Counted from the first letter of the stretch, positions 43,733 through 53,601 are shown. The stretch: 64,000 bases of DNA from Aureisphaera sp963669405 (GCA_963669405.2 CAXXHF010000002.1:3038001-3102000); one strand, 5' to 3'. A program made the numbers and translations. Notes: generated from the sequence alone by a model not told the origin.

Positions 43733-45502
43733 CTATTGCTCTTTTATCAACTTCTCTTGATCTTTCTGTTTTAAAGAATCTGACTTTTGGGTCCTGAATT
43801 TGGGATCGTCCTCCCTGTTTTTTAAATCGGTAGGTTTCAGTTTGGAATATTCAGGAATCTCAAGTTCTTCTCCTTCTGGTATCTCTTCAAAGAACTCCCC
43901 TTCATCTTCAGGCAATGGAATTCCCTTTATCTTAGGAAGAATAGGCTTGGGTTTTCCTAAAAACAAATCACTTTTTTTGCGAAGTCTTTCTTCACCCCGC
44001 CAATTGAACCCTTTCAGTATTCTTGCATTTTCAGGGAATTCACTTTCAGGATATAATTTTCCAGGAACTTTGTTTATAAAACGCATTCCTATAATTTTCT
44101 GTTCTTCCAAATACAATTGAATGGAACTGGAAAGTGTGTTGTCTATTCCTACCAATTCATCTTTATCGTTTCTGAAATAATAAATTACCTCAGTATTCTT
44201 AATGATATTTACCGTGTCTAACTGGTTGTTGGTAAATAGGCCTATAAGCCGTTCTCCTTTTACTTGATTGTATCCGGCACTGTCTTTTTGTATTAGAAAT
44301 GAATTGTTGAATACCTTTAAAGTATCCAATTCGTCCGTTACTTTGTTGTTAAGAAGATGGATGGTGTCTCCGGTCATTTGATTTTCACCACTCCAAAGTA
44401 CAGGGTTGCGAAGTAGTTTGGTAATTCCTGCCTTCTCGTCTACAAAAATAGAGTCGCATTTACCACTGGTGGGTTCTTCGCCTTCCTGGCCTAGTTTAAA
44501 CATTCGTGCACGGTAGAATCCTTTAATGACTCTGTTTTCCGGTTTTCCGGTAACCTGAAGGGTATCTGCATGCACATATACCGAATCCTGCTCTTGAAGG
44601 GTTACAGCAACTGCACGTTTGGTGATGAAAACTGAATCTTTTTCACGGAATACTTCGGCATAATGCCCTCGGATAATACTTTTGTTTATGGTATCGAGTA
44701 CTTTAATATTGTTGGTAGCAGAAGCAAAGCTTTTGTTTCGATCAAAATAGATGCTATCTCCGTACAAGGTCTTGTTTTCGTAATCAATACGTGATTTTTT
44801 TACAAAATAACCTGTGTTTTCCCTAGTATCATAATATCCTCGTTCACAATATACCGTGCTGGTTTCACTCTCAATAGTAGAAGCACCATATAAGTAGGCT
44901 CCCCCCGTTTCTGAATAGAAATCCAATTGGGGAGATTTTACCGTGTAATCTGGATTTTTTATAACTACGTCTGATAAAAACTGGTATTTTTTGCTTTCTG
45001 CATAATAGCGACCTACCCAACTAGTCAGAGTACTTGCAGTATCTTGTACGGTGCCTCCGCTACGATAATAGGCCTGTTGCTTAACCCTGTCAAAATATAG
45101 TGTATCGGTACGTAAGGTGGTTTTGGGTTCTTTCAATACTACATCCCCGCTAGCAAAAGCGAAAGAGGTATTGCCATTGTATTCTGCATATTTGCTTTGC
45201 ATGGAGACGGTATCTCCTTGGTTGATTTTTACATCGCCATATGCTTTTACAAAATTGTCTTTAAAGTAAACATAGGCCTGATTACACCACATTTCGACTC
45301 CTTCGTGTACAATGTATACCTGTCCGTCGCTATCCATGGTATAGATAATAGCGTCTGGAAATTCAGGTTTTTTTTCGAAATATCCTGACTTTACAGATAC
45401 CTGAGTGGTTTTGGTAGTATCCCTTTCAATGACATTGATTTGCCCATACATTGATGGAACGAGAAAAACTGCCAAGAAAAATATGTAGAAAGCTTGTCTC
45501 AA
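43733..45502 (-). CDS. OstA-like (LptA/LptD N-domain-like) envelope protein
   Basis: 589 residues with an N-terminal signal peptide (cut near SMYG). The middle repeats short beta motifs such as YAEYNGNTSFAFASGDVVLKE and NKTLYGDSIYFD, typical of the beta-jellyroll OstA/LptA family that handles LPS in the periplasm. The C-terminus is long, charged and rich in Glu, Lys and Pro. The Bacteroidota OstA-like family is longer than E. coli LptA. Probably works in LPS transport to the outer membrane. Own TAnnTTTG promoter. Confidence 0.78.
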   Translation of the reverse strand: MRQAFYIFFLAVFLVPSMYGQINVIERDTTKTTQVSVKSGYFEKKPEFPDAIIYTMDSDGQVYIVHEGVEMWCNQAYVYFKDNFVKAYGDVKINQGDTVSMQSKYAEYNGNTSFAFASGDVVLKEPKTTLRTDTLYFDRVKQQAYYRSGGTVQDTASTLTSWVGRYYAESKKYQFLSDVVIKNPDYTVKSPQLDFYSETGGAYLYGASTIESETSTVYCERGYYDTRENTGYFVKKSRIDYENKTLYGDSIYFDRNKSFASATNNIKVLDTINKSIIRGHYAEVFREKDSVFITKRAVAVTLQEQDSVYVHADTLQVTGKPENRVIKGFYRARMFKLGQEGEEPTSGKCDSIFVDEKAGITKLLRNPVLWSGENQMTGDTIHLLNNKVTDELDTLKVFNNSFLIQKDSAGYNQVKGERLIGLFTNNQLDTVNIIKNTEVIYYFRNDKDELVGIDNTLSSSIQLYLEEQKIIGMRFINKVPGKLYPESEFPENARILKGFNWRGEERLRKKSDLFLGKPKPILPKIKGIPLPEDEGEFFEEIPEGEELEIPEYSKLKPTDLKNREDDPKFRTQKSDSLKQKDQEKLIKEQ

Positions 45503-45525
45503 AGAAGCAATGATAACGATTAAAG

Positions 45526-45533
45526 CAAAAATA
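45526..45533 (-). promoter_or_regulatory. Predicted -7 promoter element of the OstA-like gene
   Basis: On the minus strand TATTTTTG, exact TAnnTTTG match, 23 bases before the ATG and downstream of the purA terminator. Confidence 0.5.
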
Positions 45534-45570
45534 GGGTGCTAATGATATATTAAAAAACAAATACAAATAA

Positions 45571-45599
45571 AAATGGCAATCTCAAGTAGACTGCCATTT
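45571..45599 (-). terminator. Terminator of purA
   Basis: On the minus strand AATGGCAGTCT pairs with AGATTGCCATT (one G-T pair), then a T-rich tract. About 8 bases after the purA stop. Confidence 0.75.
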
Positions 45600-45606
45600 C
45601 TAATTA

Positions 45607-46878
45607 TTACCGTTTTATAGTTTGTGTTCGATCTGGACCTACCGAAACAATAGTGATGGGAATTTCCAATTCTTTTTCCAAAAAGGCGATATAGGCATCC
45701 AATTCTTTTGGGAATTGAGATGCATCGGTCATTTTGGTAAGGTCTTCTTTCCATCCTTTCATTTCTGTGTAGACAGGAGTCACATTTTCAGCTTCAATAT
45801 TGTATGGAAGGTGTTTTATGGTTTCTCCTTTGTATTGGTAAGCAGTACAAATCTTCAGGGTTTTGAATCCACTTAAAACATCTCCTTTCATCATCATTAA
45901 CTGGGTAACTCCATTTACTTCACAAGTATATTTAAGAGCTACCAAATCTAACCAACCACAACGTCTGGGTCTTCCAGTAACGGCTCCAAATTCGTTACCT
46001 ATTTTGGCCATTTTATCTCCGGTTTCATCAAACAATTCGGTAGGGAAGGGGCCAGAACCAACACGGGTAGTATAGGCTTTAAAGATTCCGTAGACTTCTT
46101 TTATCTTGCCTGGAGCAATACCTAATCCAGTACAGGCACCAGCTGCTGTTGTGTTGGAAGAGGTTACAAATGGATAGGTTCCAAAGTCGATATCAAGAAG
46201 AGAGCCCTGGGCTCCTTCTGCGAGGATGGTTTTTCCATCACGCAATGACTTTCGAAGATATTCTTCACTATCAATGAAAGTTAGTGTTTTCAATACTTCA
46301 ATGGATTCGAAGAATTCCGCTTCCATTTCAGCCAAATCGTATTGTATATCTACATTGTAAAAATCGATCATCCCCTCATGCTTATTAGAGAGGGATCGGT
46401 ATTTTTCTTTCCAGCCGTCCAGTTCAATATCTCCAACCCGGATACCGTTTCGGCCTGTTTTGTCCATATATGTTGGGCCAATACCTTTAAGTGTTGATCC
46501 AATTTTGGCTTTTCCCTTAGAAGCTTCACTGGCAGCGTCCAGCAAGCGATGGGTAGGTAAAATGAGATGTGCTTTTCTGGAAATAATAAGTTTGGATCTA
46601 TAATCGATATCAAATTTGTTGAGTCCTTCCAATTCCTTGGCAAAAACAACGGGATCTATTACGACACCATTTCCAATTACGTTAATTGATTTTTCATGAA
46701 AGATACCTGAAGGGATGGTGCGAAGCACATGCTTAATGCCATCAAATTCCAATGTGTGTCCTGCATTAGGACCTCCTTGAAAACGAGCAACGATATCATA
46801 ATTTTGGGTAAGAACATCGACTATTTTTCCTTTTCCTTCATCTCCCCATTGTAGTCCTAGTAGTAAGTCTACTGCCAT
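45607..46878 (-). CDS. purA: Adenylosuccinate synthetase
   Basis: 423 residues, usual length. Makes adenylosuccinate from IMP and aspartate with GTP, the first committed step to AMP. GTP-binding GDEGKGK (near residue 12) and the catalytic GPNAGHT are intact, as are GSTLKGIGPTY (IMP site) and TRVGSGPFPTE. Starts 6 bases after the Fur-family gene, so the two are probably co-transcribed; ends at a terminator. Confidence 0.96.
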   Translation of the reverse strand: MAVDLLLGLQWGDEGKGKIVDVLTQNYDIVARFQGGPNAGHTLEFDGIKHVLRTIPSGIFHEKSINVIGNGVVIDPVVFAKELEGLNKFDIDYRSKLIISRKAHLILPTHRLLDAASEASKGKAKIGSTLKGIGPTYMDKTGRNGIRVGDIELDGWKEKYRSLSNKHEGMIDFYNVDIQYDLAEMEAEFFESIEVLKTLTFIDSEEYLRKSLRDGKTILAEGAQGSLLDIDFGTYPFVTSSNTTAAGACTGLGIAPGKIKEVYGIFKAYTTRVGSGPFPTELFDETGDKMAKIGNEFGAVTGRPRRCGWLDLVALKYTCEVNGVTQLMMMKGDVLSGFKTLKICTAYQYKGETIKHLPYNIEAENVTPVYTEMKGWKEDLTKMTDASQFPKELDAYIAFLEKELEIPITIVSVGPDRTQTIKR

Positions 46879-46884
46879 AAGTAT

Positions 46885-47337
46885 TTAAGTATTGGATTTT
46901 TTCCTGTGTCCGTAGAAGTACAGGGAATGGTTGGTTATTTCTATGTTGAAAACTTCTTCTATCGTTTTTTTGATACTTTGAATGCGAGGGTCGCAGAATT
47001 CTATTACTTCACCATTCTCCAAAATTACATGGTCGTGTTGTCGATCGAAATACGACTTTTCATAATGTGCTTGGTTTTGTCCAAATTGGTGTTTGCGTAC
47101 CAATCCGCATTCTAAAAGTAACTCTATGGTGTTGTATAAGGTAGCACGACTCACCCGATAGTTTTTATTTTTCATGTTGATATAAAGGGACTCTATATCA
47201 AAATGATCATCGTGGTCGTAAATCTCTTGTAGAATGGCGTAGCGCTCTGGGGTTTTGCGGTGTCCATTTTCCTCAAGGAACCCCGTGAACACATTCTTTA
47301 CAATTGCCTGATTATTTTGCTCTGTTGTTGCACTCAT
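46885..47337 (-). CDS. Fur-family metalloregulator
   Basis: 150 residues from the ATG at 47337 (a GTG one codon earlier is also possible). Winged-helix N-terminal half (RKTPERYAILQEIYDHDDHFDIESLY) and a dimerisation half with the HDHVI and HQFGQNQAHYE histidine motifs that form the regulatory metal site. The paired CXXC cysteines of zinc-binding Fur are absent, so the structural zinc site may be missing. Which metal or signal it senses is unknown. Co-transcribed with purA from a promoter only 10 bases upstream. Confidence 0.82.
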   Translation of the reverse strand: MSATTEQNNQAIVKNVFTGFLEENGHRKTPERYAILQEIYDHDDHFDIESLYINMKNKNYRVSRATLYNTIELLLECGLVRKHQFGQNQAHYEKSYFDRQHDHVILENGEVIEFCDPRIQSIKKTIEEVFNIEITNHSLYFYGHRKKSNT

Positions 47338-47347
47338 CACAAAGGGG

Positions 47348-47355
47348 CAAAGTTA
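47348..47355 (-). promoter_or_regulatory. Predicted -7 promoter element of the fur-purA operon
   Basis: On the minus strand TAACTTTG, exact TAnnTTTG match, 10 bases before the ATG. It sits between the relA/spoT stop and the Fur gene. Confidence 0.5.
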
Positions 47356-47361
47356 CTGAAA

Positions 47362-49566
47362 TTAAAGTCGTGAAACTTTATCTATCCCGTTTATTTTTTT
47401 AATGTTTTTAACCAAATTATCAAGAATGGATTTGTTTTTTACTACAACAATGATTTTTCCCGAAAAGGTGCCTCCATCAGTATCAAAATGAACACTTTTC
47501 ATGTCAATATGGAGGTTGTTGGATATAACTCGTGTTACTTCGTTTACCAAACCAATGGTGTCTATTCCTGTTATGAGTAGTTCTGCTTGAAACTCTTGTT
47601 GTGTAGAGTCAATCCATTTGGCTTGCATGATTCGGTACCCATAATTGCTTTGCAATTGTAAGGCATTGGGGCAGTTTTTCTTGTGAACTTTAATCCCTTC
47701 GTTTACGGTAGTAAAACCAAATACGTCATCACCGGGGATAGGATTACAACAATTAGCCATTTTATAATCCAAGTGCTGTTCATCTTTACCAAATACGAGC
47801 TGATCGTATTTAACGGTAATCTCATCCTTGTTAACATCTTCTGGTGTCTGAGGTCTTCGGATTCTATTCTTAAAGAAACTAATAAGCGCATTGTTTCTTG
47901 ACGCTGCAAAATCTTTCAGTTTCTGGTTGTCTATAATCCCTGCACCTACACGATAAAAGAGATCTAAACTGGTTTTTAACTTGAAGTATACAACTAGCTG
48001 ATTGACGGTTTTTTCGTCTAAAGTAATTTTAAGCGATTTCAATTTTCGGGCAAGAACCACTTTTCCTTCGGCAGCAATCTGCTTCTGTTCTTCTTTAAGG
48101 GAAGATTTTATCTTAGAGCGTGCTTTACCTGTAGTCACATAATCCAACCAGTTGGCCGAAGGTTTGCTTTTTTCAGAAGTTATGATTTCTACCTGATCTC
48201 CGCTTTTTAGTTCATGGCTTAATGGAACCAATTTTCCATTTACTTTTGCACCGCGGGTATGTAGGCCTACTTCTGTATGTACATGGAAACTAAAATCCAA
48301 GGCAGTTCCCCCTTTTGGTAAAGAGTATAAATCTCCTTTGGGAGAGAACACAAAAATTTCCTTGGCATATAGATTGAGTTTGAATTCTTCTACAAAATCT
48401 ACAGCATTGATCTCTGCATTTTCTAAAGTGACTTGGAGTTTGTTGAGCCAGTCATCCAGTCCTTGATCGTCTTTTTCGTCGTTTTTATATTTGTAGTGTG
48501 CAGCATATCCCTTCTCTGCTATTTCGTTCATTCGTTCACTGCGTATTTGCACTTCTACCCATCTTCCTTTAGGCCCCATTACTGTAATGTGCAAGGCTTC
48601 GTATCCTGTAGATTTGGGAGAAGAAATCCAATCTCTAAGTCTTATGGGATTAGGTCTAAAATGATCTGTTACGATGGAATAAATCTTCCAAGCCAAGAAT
48701 TTTTCATCTTCAGGATCACTTTTATAAATGATTCGGACAGCAAATTTATCATATACTTCATCGAAGGAGACACTTTGTGCAATCATTTTACGCCGAATGG
48801 AAAAAATGGATTTGGGTCGTCCTTTAATTTCGTAATTCAGCTTTTCACTATCCAGCGAATCCCTGATAACTTTTGAAAAGGCTTCTATGTAGTCATCTTG
48901 GTCTTCTTTGCTTTCCTTTATTTTGCCCAGAATGTCTTGATATACTTCTGGCTCTGTATATTTCAAGCCAAGGTCTTCTAGTTCGGTTTTAATATTATAG
49001 AGGCCAATACGGTGTGCCAACGGCGCATAAATGTAGAGTGTTTCGGAAGCAATCTTTACTTGTTTGTGTGCAGGCATAGAATCCATGGTCTGCATATTAT
49101 GCAAGCGATCTGCAATTTTTATGATAATCACCCGAATGTCTTCATTCAGAGTCAAAAGCATTTTTCGGAAGTTCTCTGCTTGTAGTGACACATCACCATC
49201 GTATTCCATTGCAGAGATTTTGGTCAATCCGTCTACAATTCTGGCAACAGTTTCTCCAAACATTTGCTCCAAATCTACCAAGGTATATTCGGTGTCTTCT
49301 ACGACATCATGAAGTAGGGCAGCAGCAATAGAGGTAGCATCCAAGCCAATTTCGGACGCCACAATTTTGGCCACAGCAATAGGGTGGAAGATATATGCTT
49401 CGCCACTTTTACGCCGTTGATCCTTATGTGCATCCACAGCTACATCAAATGCAGACCGAATTAGTTTTTTGTCGGCCGCAGATAAGGTGCGGTAGCTAAT
49501 CTTAAGCAGCTCCTTGTATTGCTTGGCAATCTCTTTGTTCTCAGCTTCAATTAATGCCTCAGTCAT
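47362..49566 (-). CDS. RelA/SpoT bifunctional (p)ppGpp synthetase/hydrolase
   Basis: 734 residues, the long-Rel length. N-terminal HD hydrolase with HPIAVA and the HDVVEDTE metal motif, suggesting an active ppGpp hydrolase; the synthetase domain with DKFAVRIIY and GYEALHITVMGP; then TGS (DFSFHVHTEVGLHTRGAKVNGK), a helical/zinc-finger part with the ANCCNPIPGDDV cysteines, and a C-terminal ACT domain. Controls the stringent response. Not every catalytic position was checked. Transcribed alone upstream of fur-purA. Confidence 0.93.
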   Translation of the reverse strand: MTEALIEAENKEIAKQYKELLKISYRTLSAADKKLIRSAFDVAVDAHKDQRRKSGEAYIFHPIAVAKIVASEIGLDATSIAAALLHDVVEDTEYTLVDLEQMFGETVARIVDGLTKISAMEYDGDVSLQAENFRKMLLTLNEDIRVIIIKIADRLHNMQTMDSMPAHKQVKIASETLYIYAPLAHRIGLYNIKTELEDLGLKYTEPEVYQDILGKIKESKEDQDDYIEAFSKVIRDSLDSEKLNYEIKGRPKSIFSIRRKMIAQSVSFDEVYDKFAVRIIYKSDPEDEKFLAWKIYSIVTDHFRPNPIRLRDWISSPKSTGYEALHITVMGPKGRWVEVQIRSERMNEIAEKGYAAHYKYKNDEKDDQGLDDWLNKLQVTLENAEINAVDFVEEFKLNLYAKEIFVFSPKGDLYSLPKGGTALDFSFHVHTEVGLHTRGAKVNGKLVPLSHELKSGDQVEIITSEKSKPSANWLDYVTTGKARSKIKSSLKEEQKQIAAEGKVVLARKLKSLKITLDEKTVNQLVVYFKLKTSLDLFYRVGAGIIDNQKLKDFAASRNNALISFFKNRIRRPQTPEDVNKDEITVKYDQLVFGKDEQHLDYKMANCCNPIPGDDVFGFTTVNEGIKVHKKNCPNALQLQSNYGYRIMQAKWIDSTQQEFQAELLITGIDTIGLVNEVTRVISNNLHIDMKSVHFDTDGGTFSGKIIVVVKNKSILDNLVKNIKKINGIDKVSRL

Positions 49567-49660
49567 ATATTAAAAATAAACAATTGCATACTAATGAACA
49601 ACAAAAAATGTGCTAGAAATGTTTTATGCTGTATTACAAAAGTTTAAATCAAAATATGAA

Positions 49661-50896
49661 TCACTCTTGCAATAAGTTCCTAAATCGTTGTAACAGAGTT
49701 GGGTGGGAATAATGTACAAAAACGTAGGCTGGGTGTGGTGTGAGATTACTTAAGCTGTTTTTAGATAGTTTTTTCAATGCCGAAATTAACGGTGGAGCCG
49801 CATACGTCATTTTGGCATAGTCATCTGCCTGATATTCAAACTTTCTAGACAGGTAATTCATTAACAGACCAGTAATTTCGGAAATGGGTGTATACAAAAT
49901 TCCAAAGGCTACCAATCCAATGTGAAAAGTAGCTTTAGAGACTCCTAGTGCTTGACTTAAGACATCACTTCCTATAAATAGAGACAATAGCCAAAAGGTA
50001 AAACCAGTGATAAGAATTGTTGCTGTAAGATTGTAAATAATATGTTTGCGCTTGTAGTGCCCTACTTCATGAGCTAAGACAGCAACGATTTCTTCTTTAT
50101 CCAAATCGTTAATCAGTGTATCGTAAAGGGTAATTCTTTTTTCCCTTCCAAAGCCTGAAAAATAAGCATTAGCCTTGGTGCTTCTTTTAGAACCATCTAT
50201 TACAAATATATTTTTGAGACTGAACCCTATTTGAGAAGCATAGTCTTCTATTTGTTCACGAAGATCTCCTGTTTCCAATGGAGTTTGTTTGTTGAATAAC
50301 GGGACAATAAGCCGTGCATAAAACATATTCATAAACACAGAGAAGAGGGTAACAATACCCCAAGCATATACCCAGAAATAAGCTCCTGTTTTCTGATAGA
50401 ACCAAATGATGAGTGCTAGTAGCCCACCTCCTATGATAGCTCCCATAATCCATCCTTTAAATTTATCTAAAACAAAAGTTTTAAGCGTAGTCTTGTTGAA
50501 TCCGAATTTTTCCTCAATTACAAAAGTGTTGTAATATGAAAAAGGAGTGCTTAATATATCACCAAGCAACATGATGATGCCAAAAAACAGAAGGGCAACC
50601 ACAATTCCATTATCAGAAAAACCACGGGCCAATTGGTCTATATAGGCAAATCCATCAAAGAAAAAAAATAGTAAAGTAGCTACTAAAGAAACCGAAGAGG
50701 TAAGTAATGCAAATCGATATTTTTCTTTTTTATAGCGTTGTGATTTTTCATATGCTTCACTATCATATACATCACTGAGTTCGTTGGGTACTTTATCTGT
50801 AAATCGGTTGGCATTGAGGGCATCTAATACTTTATCGATGATGAAATTAACTACTAAAATGCCAATTAGAATGTAAAATAGGATTTCTGGGGTCAT
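49661..50896 (-). CDS. M48 family (Ste24/CAAX-protease-like) membrane metallopeptidase
   Basis: 411 residues. Several transmembrane helices and the zinc motif HEVGH (in VLAHEVGHYKRKH), with the third ligand expected in the EYQADDYAKM stretch. The first 200 residues match the Ste24 N-terminal membrane part (DVYDSEAYEKSQRYKKEKYR). A bacterial homologue of the yeast CAAX protease; its natural substrates are unknown. The cytoplasmic membrane is the expected site. Confidence 0.88.
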   Translation of the reverse strand: MTPEILFYILIGILVVNFIIDKVLDALNANRFTDKVPNELSDVYDSEAYEKSQRYKKEKYRFALLTSSVSLVATLLFFFFDGFAYIDQLARGFSDNGIVVALLFFGIIMLLGDILSTPFSYYNTFVIEEKFGFNKTTLKTFVLDKFKGWIMGAIIGGGLLALIIWFYQKTGAYFWVYAWGIVTLFSVFMNMFYARLIVPLFNKQTPLETGDLREQIEDYASQIGFSLKNIFVIDGSKRSTKANAYFSGFGREKRITLYDTLINDLDKEEIVAVLAHEVGHYKRKHIIYNLTATILITGFTFWLLSLFIGSDVLSQALGVSKATFHIGLVAFGILYTPISEITGLLMNYLSRKFEYQADDYAKMTYAAPPLISALKKLSKNSLSNLTPHPAYVFVHYSHPTLLQRFRNLLQE

Positions 50897-50910
50897 GTAT
50901 TAGGATGAAA

Positions 50911-51717
50911 TTATAAAAATTGTCGCTGTCTTTTGGCTTCAAAGATAAGAATTCCAGCTGCCACCGAAACGTTCATAGAATCTATGGCACCTTGCATGGG
51001 AATGATAATATTTTGAGTGCTGGCAATACGCCAAGCTTCTGAAAGTCCGTTTGCTTCTGTACCAACAACTATGGCCGATGCTTTCGTGTAATCGATCGTG
51101 TGGTAAGGTACTGCCTCTTGGAGGATAGCACTGTAAATGGCAATGTTTTGGTCTTTGATGTAATTGATAATCTCTTCTGTGGTTCCTGTTGCAATTTTAT
51201 TTGTAAAAACACAACCTACACTACTACGTAGAATATTTGGATTGTATAGATCTGTTTTGGGGTTGGCAATAATGACAGCATCTACATTAGCGGCATCGGC
51301 TGTACGCAGAAGGGCTCCAATATTACCAGGTTTTTCAGGGGCTTCAGCTACTAGAATCAGCGGATTTTCATTTGAAAAAGATAGTTTTTGAAGCCGAAGG
51401 TCTTTCGTTTTAGCAATGGCAATTACGCCCTCTGTAGAATCACGATATGCCAGTTTTTGATATACTTCCTTAGAAATTTGAATACACTCCGAGTGATCCT
51501 CTAGACGATCCGTGAGTATTTCCAAGGCCAAATATCCAATGATATCTGTACAGTACAGCAACGTTTCGATGGAATATCCTCCAGAAAGGGCCAATTGTAT
51601 TTCGCGCTGCCCTTCAACCACAAACAACCCTTGTTTCTTGCGTTCTCGGGATTTTTCCGAAAGCTGGATTATTTGTTTTACCAAAGGATTTTGAAGACTG
51701 GAAATAGACTTATTCAC
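50911..51717 (-). CDS. TrmH-family (SPOUT) RNA 2'-O-methyltransferase
   Basis: 268 residues from the GTG at 51717 (VNKSISSLQNPLVKQI); the longer open frame to 51747 crosses the predicted promoter. An N-terminal SpoU substrate-binding domain (VKQIIQLSEKSRERKKQG, FVVEGQREIQLAL) is followed by the knotted catalytic domain with GNIGALLRTADAANV, VVGTEANGL and the C-terminal MNVSVAAGI. Methylates ribose of rRNA or tRNA; the exact target is not readable here. Cytoplasmic. Confidence 0.88.
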   Translation of the reverse strand: MNKSISSLQNPLVKQIIQLSEKSRERKKQGLFVVEGQREIQLALSGGYSIETLLYCTDIIGYLALEILTDRLEDHSECIQISKEVYQKLAYRDSTEGVIAIAKTKDLRLQKLSFSNENPLILVAEAPEKPGNIGALLRTADAANVDAVIIANPKTDLYNPNILRSSVGCVFTNKIATGTTEEIINYIKDQNIAIYSAILQEAVPYHTIDYTKASAIVVGTEANGLSEAWRIASTQNIIIPMQGAIDSMNVSVAAGILIFEAKRQRQFL

Positions 51718-51721
51718 AACG

Positions 51722-51729
51722 CAAAGATA
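51722..51729 (-). promoter_or_regulatory. Predicted -7 promoter element of the TrmH-family gene
   Basis: On the minus strand TATCTTTG, exact TAnnTTTG match, only four bases before the GTG start: leaderless or nearly so. Confidence 0.45.
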
Positions 51730-51822
51730 ACCTTTTGTAGATTTCAAGATTTAAGAGTGTTTAGTAAGACTTAACTTATTCAATAGGGCTATTTTAACTA
51801 TCTTTCCGCAAAAATTGACGAG

Positions 51823-53601
51823 ATGACCAGAACTTTACTTTTTTGTGCCTTATTTATTTTTATAGGTACTAATATTACTTGGGCCAATGATATTTTATGT
51901 CCTGTAGATTTGGGAGCTGATATAGATGCTTGCGAAGGACAAGTAATTCAATTAGATGGTACTGTTTCCGATTCGGGAGCAACCTACCAATGGCTTTTTG
52001 AAAGTCCTGTAGGATCGGGTACTTTCATTCCTTTTTCTCCACCAGAAATCAATCCTACCTTAGATGTTACAACTGATGGGGTATATATGGTAGAGGTAAT
52101 GACACCTTCAACAAGTTGTTCTGACACAGTCATGGTTACCTTTAATCCAGTACCTGTAGATACTGGTTTTTTTGAATTGGTACTTTGTGATGATACCATA
52201 AATGGAAGTACTTCTGATGATGAAATCAGCACCTTTGATCTTACTAGTATGGAAATTGAAATTACCGATGGGGATGGAACACTTATGGTAATTTGGTATG
52301 AATCAGCTGCAGATGAATCGGCTGGTATTCCTATCGCAGATCCTACGCAATATCAAAATGTACTCAATCCGCAAACTATTCTCTACCGTGTGGTAAATAC
52401 TTTAGGGTGCTACTATGTAAAGTCTTTCTTTTTATCGGTTTTACCTCTACCAACACCGGCAACACCAACACCTTTAATTGATTGTGATTTTGATGCAGAT
52501 GGTTTTTCTGAGTTCGATTTGCATAGTAAGGATGTTGAAATTATTGACGGGGAACCTGATGTAAATGTATTGTATTTTGAAACACTAATAAATGCCGAAA
52601 TGGGTAATCCAATAGATGCTCTTGTAAGTCCTTATAACAATATCGTTCCTTTTTCTCAAACTGTGTATGCAAGAGTAACTCGAGACGTACCTCCAGCAAT
52701 AGTGCCTTGCTATACTATTGTGGAACTAGAACTGCAAGCTGCCCCTGTTCCAGACGAACCCGATAGTAGCTTTATAAATCCACTCGTAGTGTCAGATACA
52801 GATGGTGATGGAATTGAAGCTTTTGATTTAACAATAAACGATGCGGCAGTTATAGGCATTCAGTCACCTTCTGACTTCGAACCTATTACGCACCATACAA
52901 CATTAATAGATGCAGAGTTCGAACAAAACCCAATCTTAAATGCTGATAATTTTATAAGTTCCGGCCAGACTATTTGGGTACGCTTAGAAAACTTAATCAC
53001 GGGTTGTTATCGTATAACTCCTTTTGATATTGTGGTTGAAGGGATTATCCTAGCTCAGCAACCTGTAGATGTCTTTATAAATGAGGGGGATGATAATGGA
53101 CAAGCCATTTTTGATCTTACAACACAGGAAGCAGCCATGTTAGGATCCTTAGATCCCTTAGTGCACCAGTTTACCTATCACGTTAGTTTGAGCGATTCCA
53201 ATAACAATGAAAATGCCATTGCCAATCCTATGGCCTATCAAAACATTGCCAATCCACAAACTATATATATAAGACTTACTAACACGGACAATGGATTTTA
53301 TGCATTGACTAATTTTCAAATAGAGACTGATGGTATTCTAGGGGTTGAATCTGTGCTTGAAAACTTAATTGCATTGTATCCTAACCCAGTAAACAATGAA
53401 ATTCATATTCAATCCAGTGAGGCACTCTCAAATTTAGAAATTCGTGTGTATGATATGAACGGTAGATTACTTGTTTTTGAAACTGAAAGAGGAACAATAG
53501 ATCACCATCGTTTGGATGTTTCCCAATTTTCTAATGGAATGTTTTGGATTGAAATTACCTCAAATGGACAAAGACTAGTAAAACCTTTTGTAAAAGAATA
53601 A
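51823..53601 (+). CDS. Secreted four-module repeat protein with T9SS type A sorting domain
   Basis: 592 residues, signal peptide (cut near TWA, residue 21). After an N-terminal Ig-like part (LGADIDACEGQVIQLDGT) come four copies of an 80-residue module, each with a D-x-D-G...FDL start and a Y-x-N...NPQTI-x-x-R-(V/L) end. The last 75 residues (LYPNPVNNEIHI, ending PFVKE) are a type A sorting domain. Same module type as in the 806-residue T9SS protein. Likely a surface or matrix protein; ligand unknown. It converges on the glycosidase-like gene with one base between stops. Confidence 0.85.
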   Translation: MTRTLLFCALFIFIGTNITWANDILCPVDLGADIDACEGQVIQLDGTVSDSGATYQWLFESPVGSGTFIPFSPPEINPTLDVTTDGVYMVEVMTPSTSCSDTVMVTFNPVPVDTGFFELVLCDDTINGSTSDDEISTFDLTSMEIEITDGDGTLMVIWYESAADESAGIPIADPTQYQNVLNPQTILYRVVNTLGCYYVKSFFLSVLPLPTPATPTPLIDCDFDADGFSEFDLHSKDVEIIDGEPDVNVLYFETLINAEMGNPIDALVSPYNNIVPFSQTVYARVTRDVPPAIVPCYTIVELELQAAPVPDEPDSSFINPLVVSDTDGDGIEAFDLTINDAAVIGIQSPSDFEPITHHTTLIDAEFEQNPILNADNFISSGQTIWVRLENLITGCYRITPFDIVVEGIILAQQPVDVFINEGDDNGQAIFDLTTQEAAMLGSLDPLVHQFTYHVSLSDSNNNENAIANPMAYQNIANPQTIYIRLTNTDNGFYALTNFQIETDGILGVESVLENLIALYPNPVNNEIHIQSSEALSNLEIRVYDMNGRLLVFETERGTIDHHRLDVSQFSNGMFWIEITSNGQRLVKPFVKE

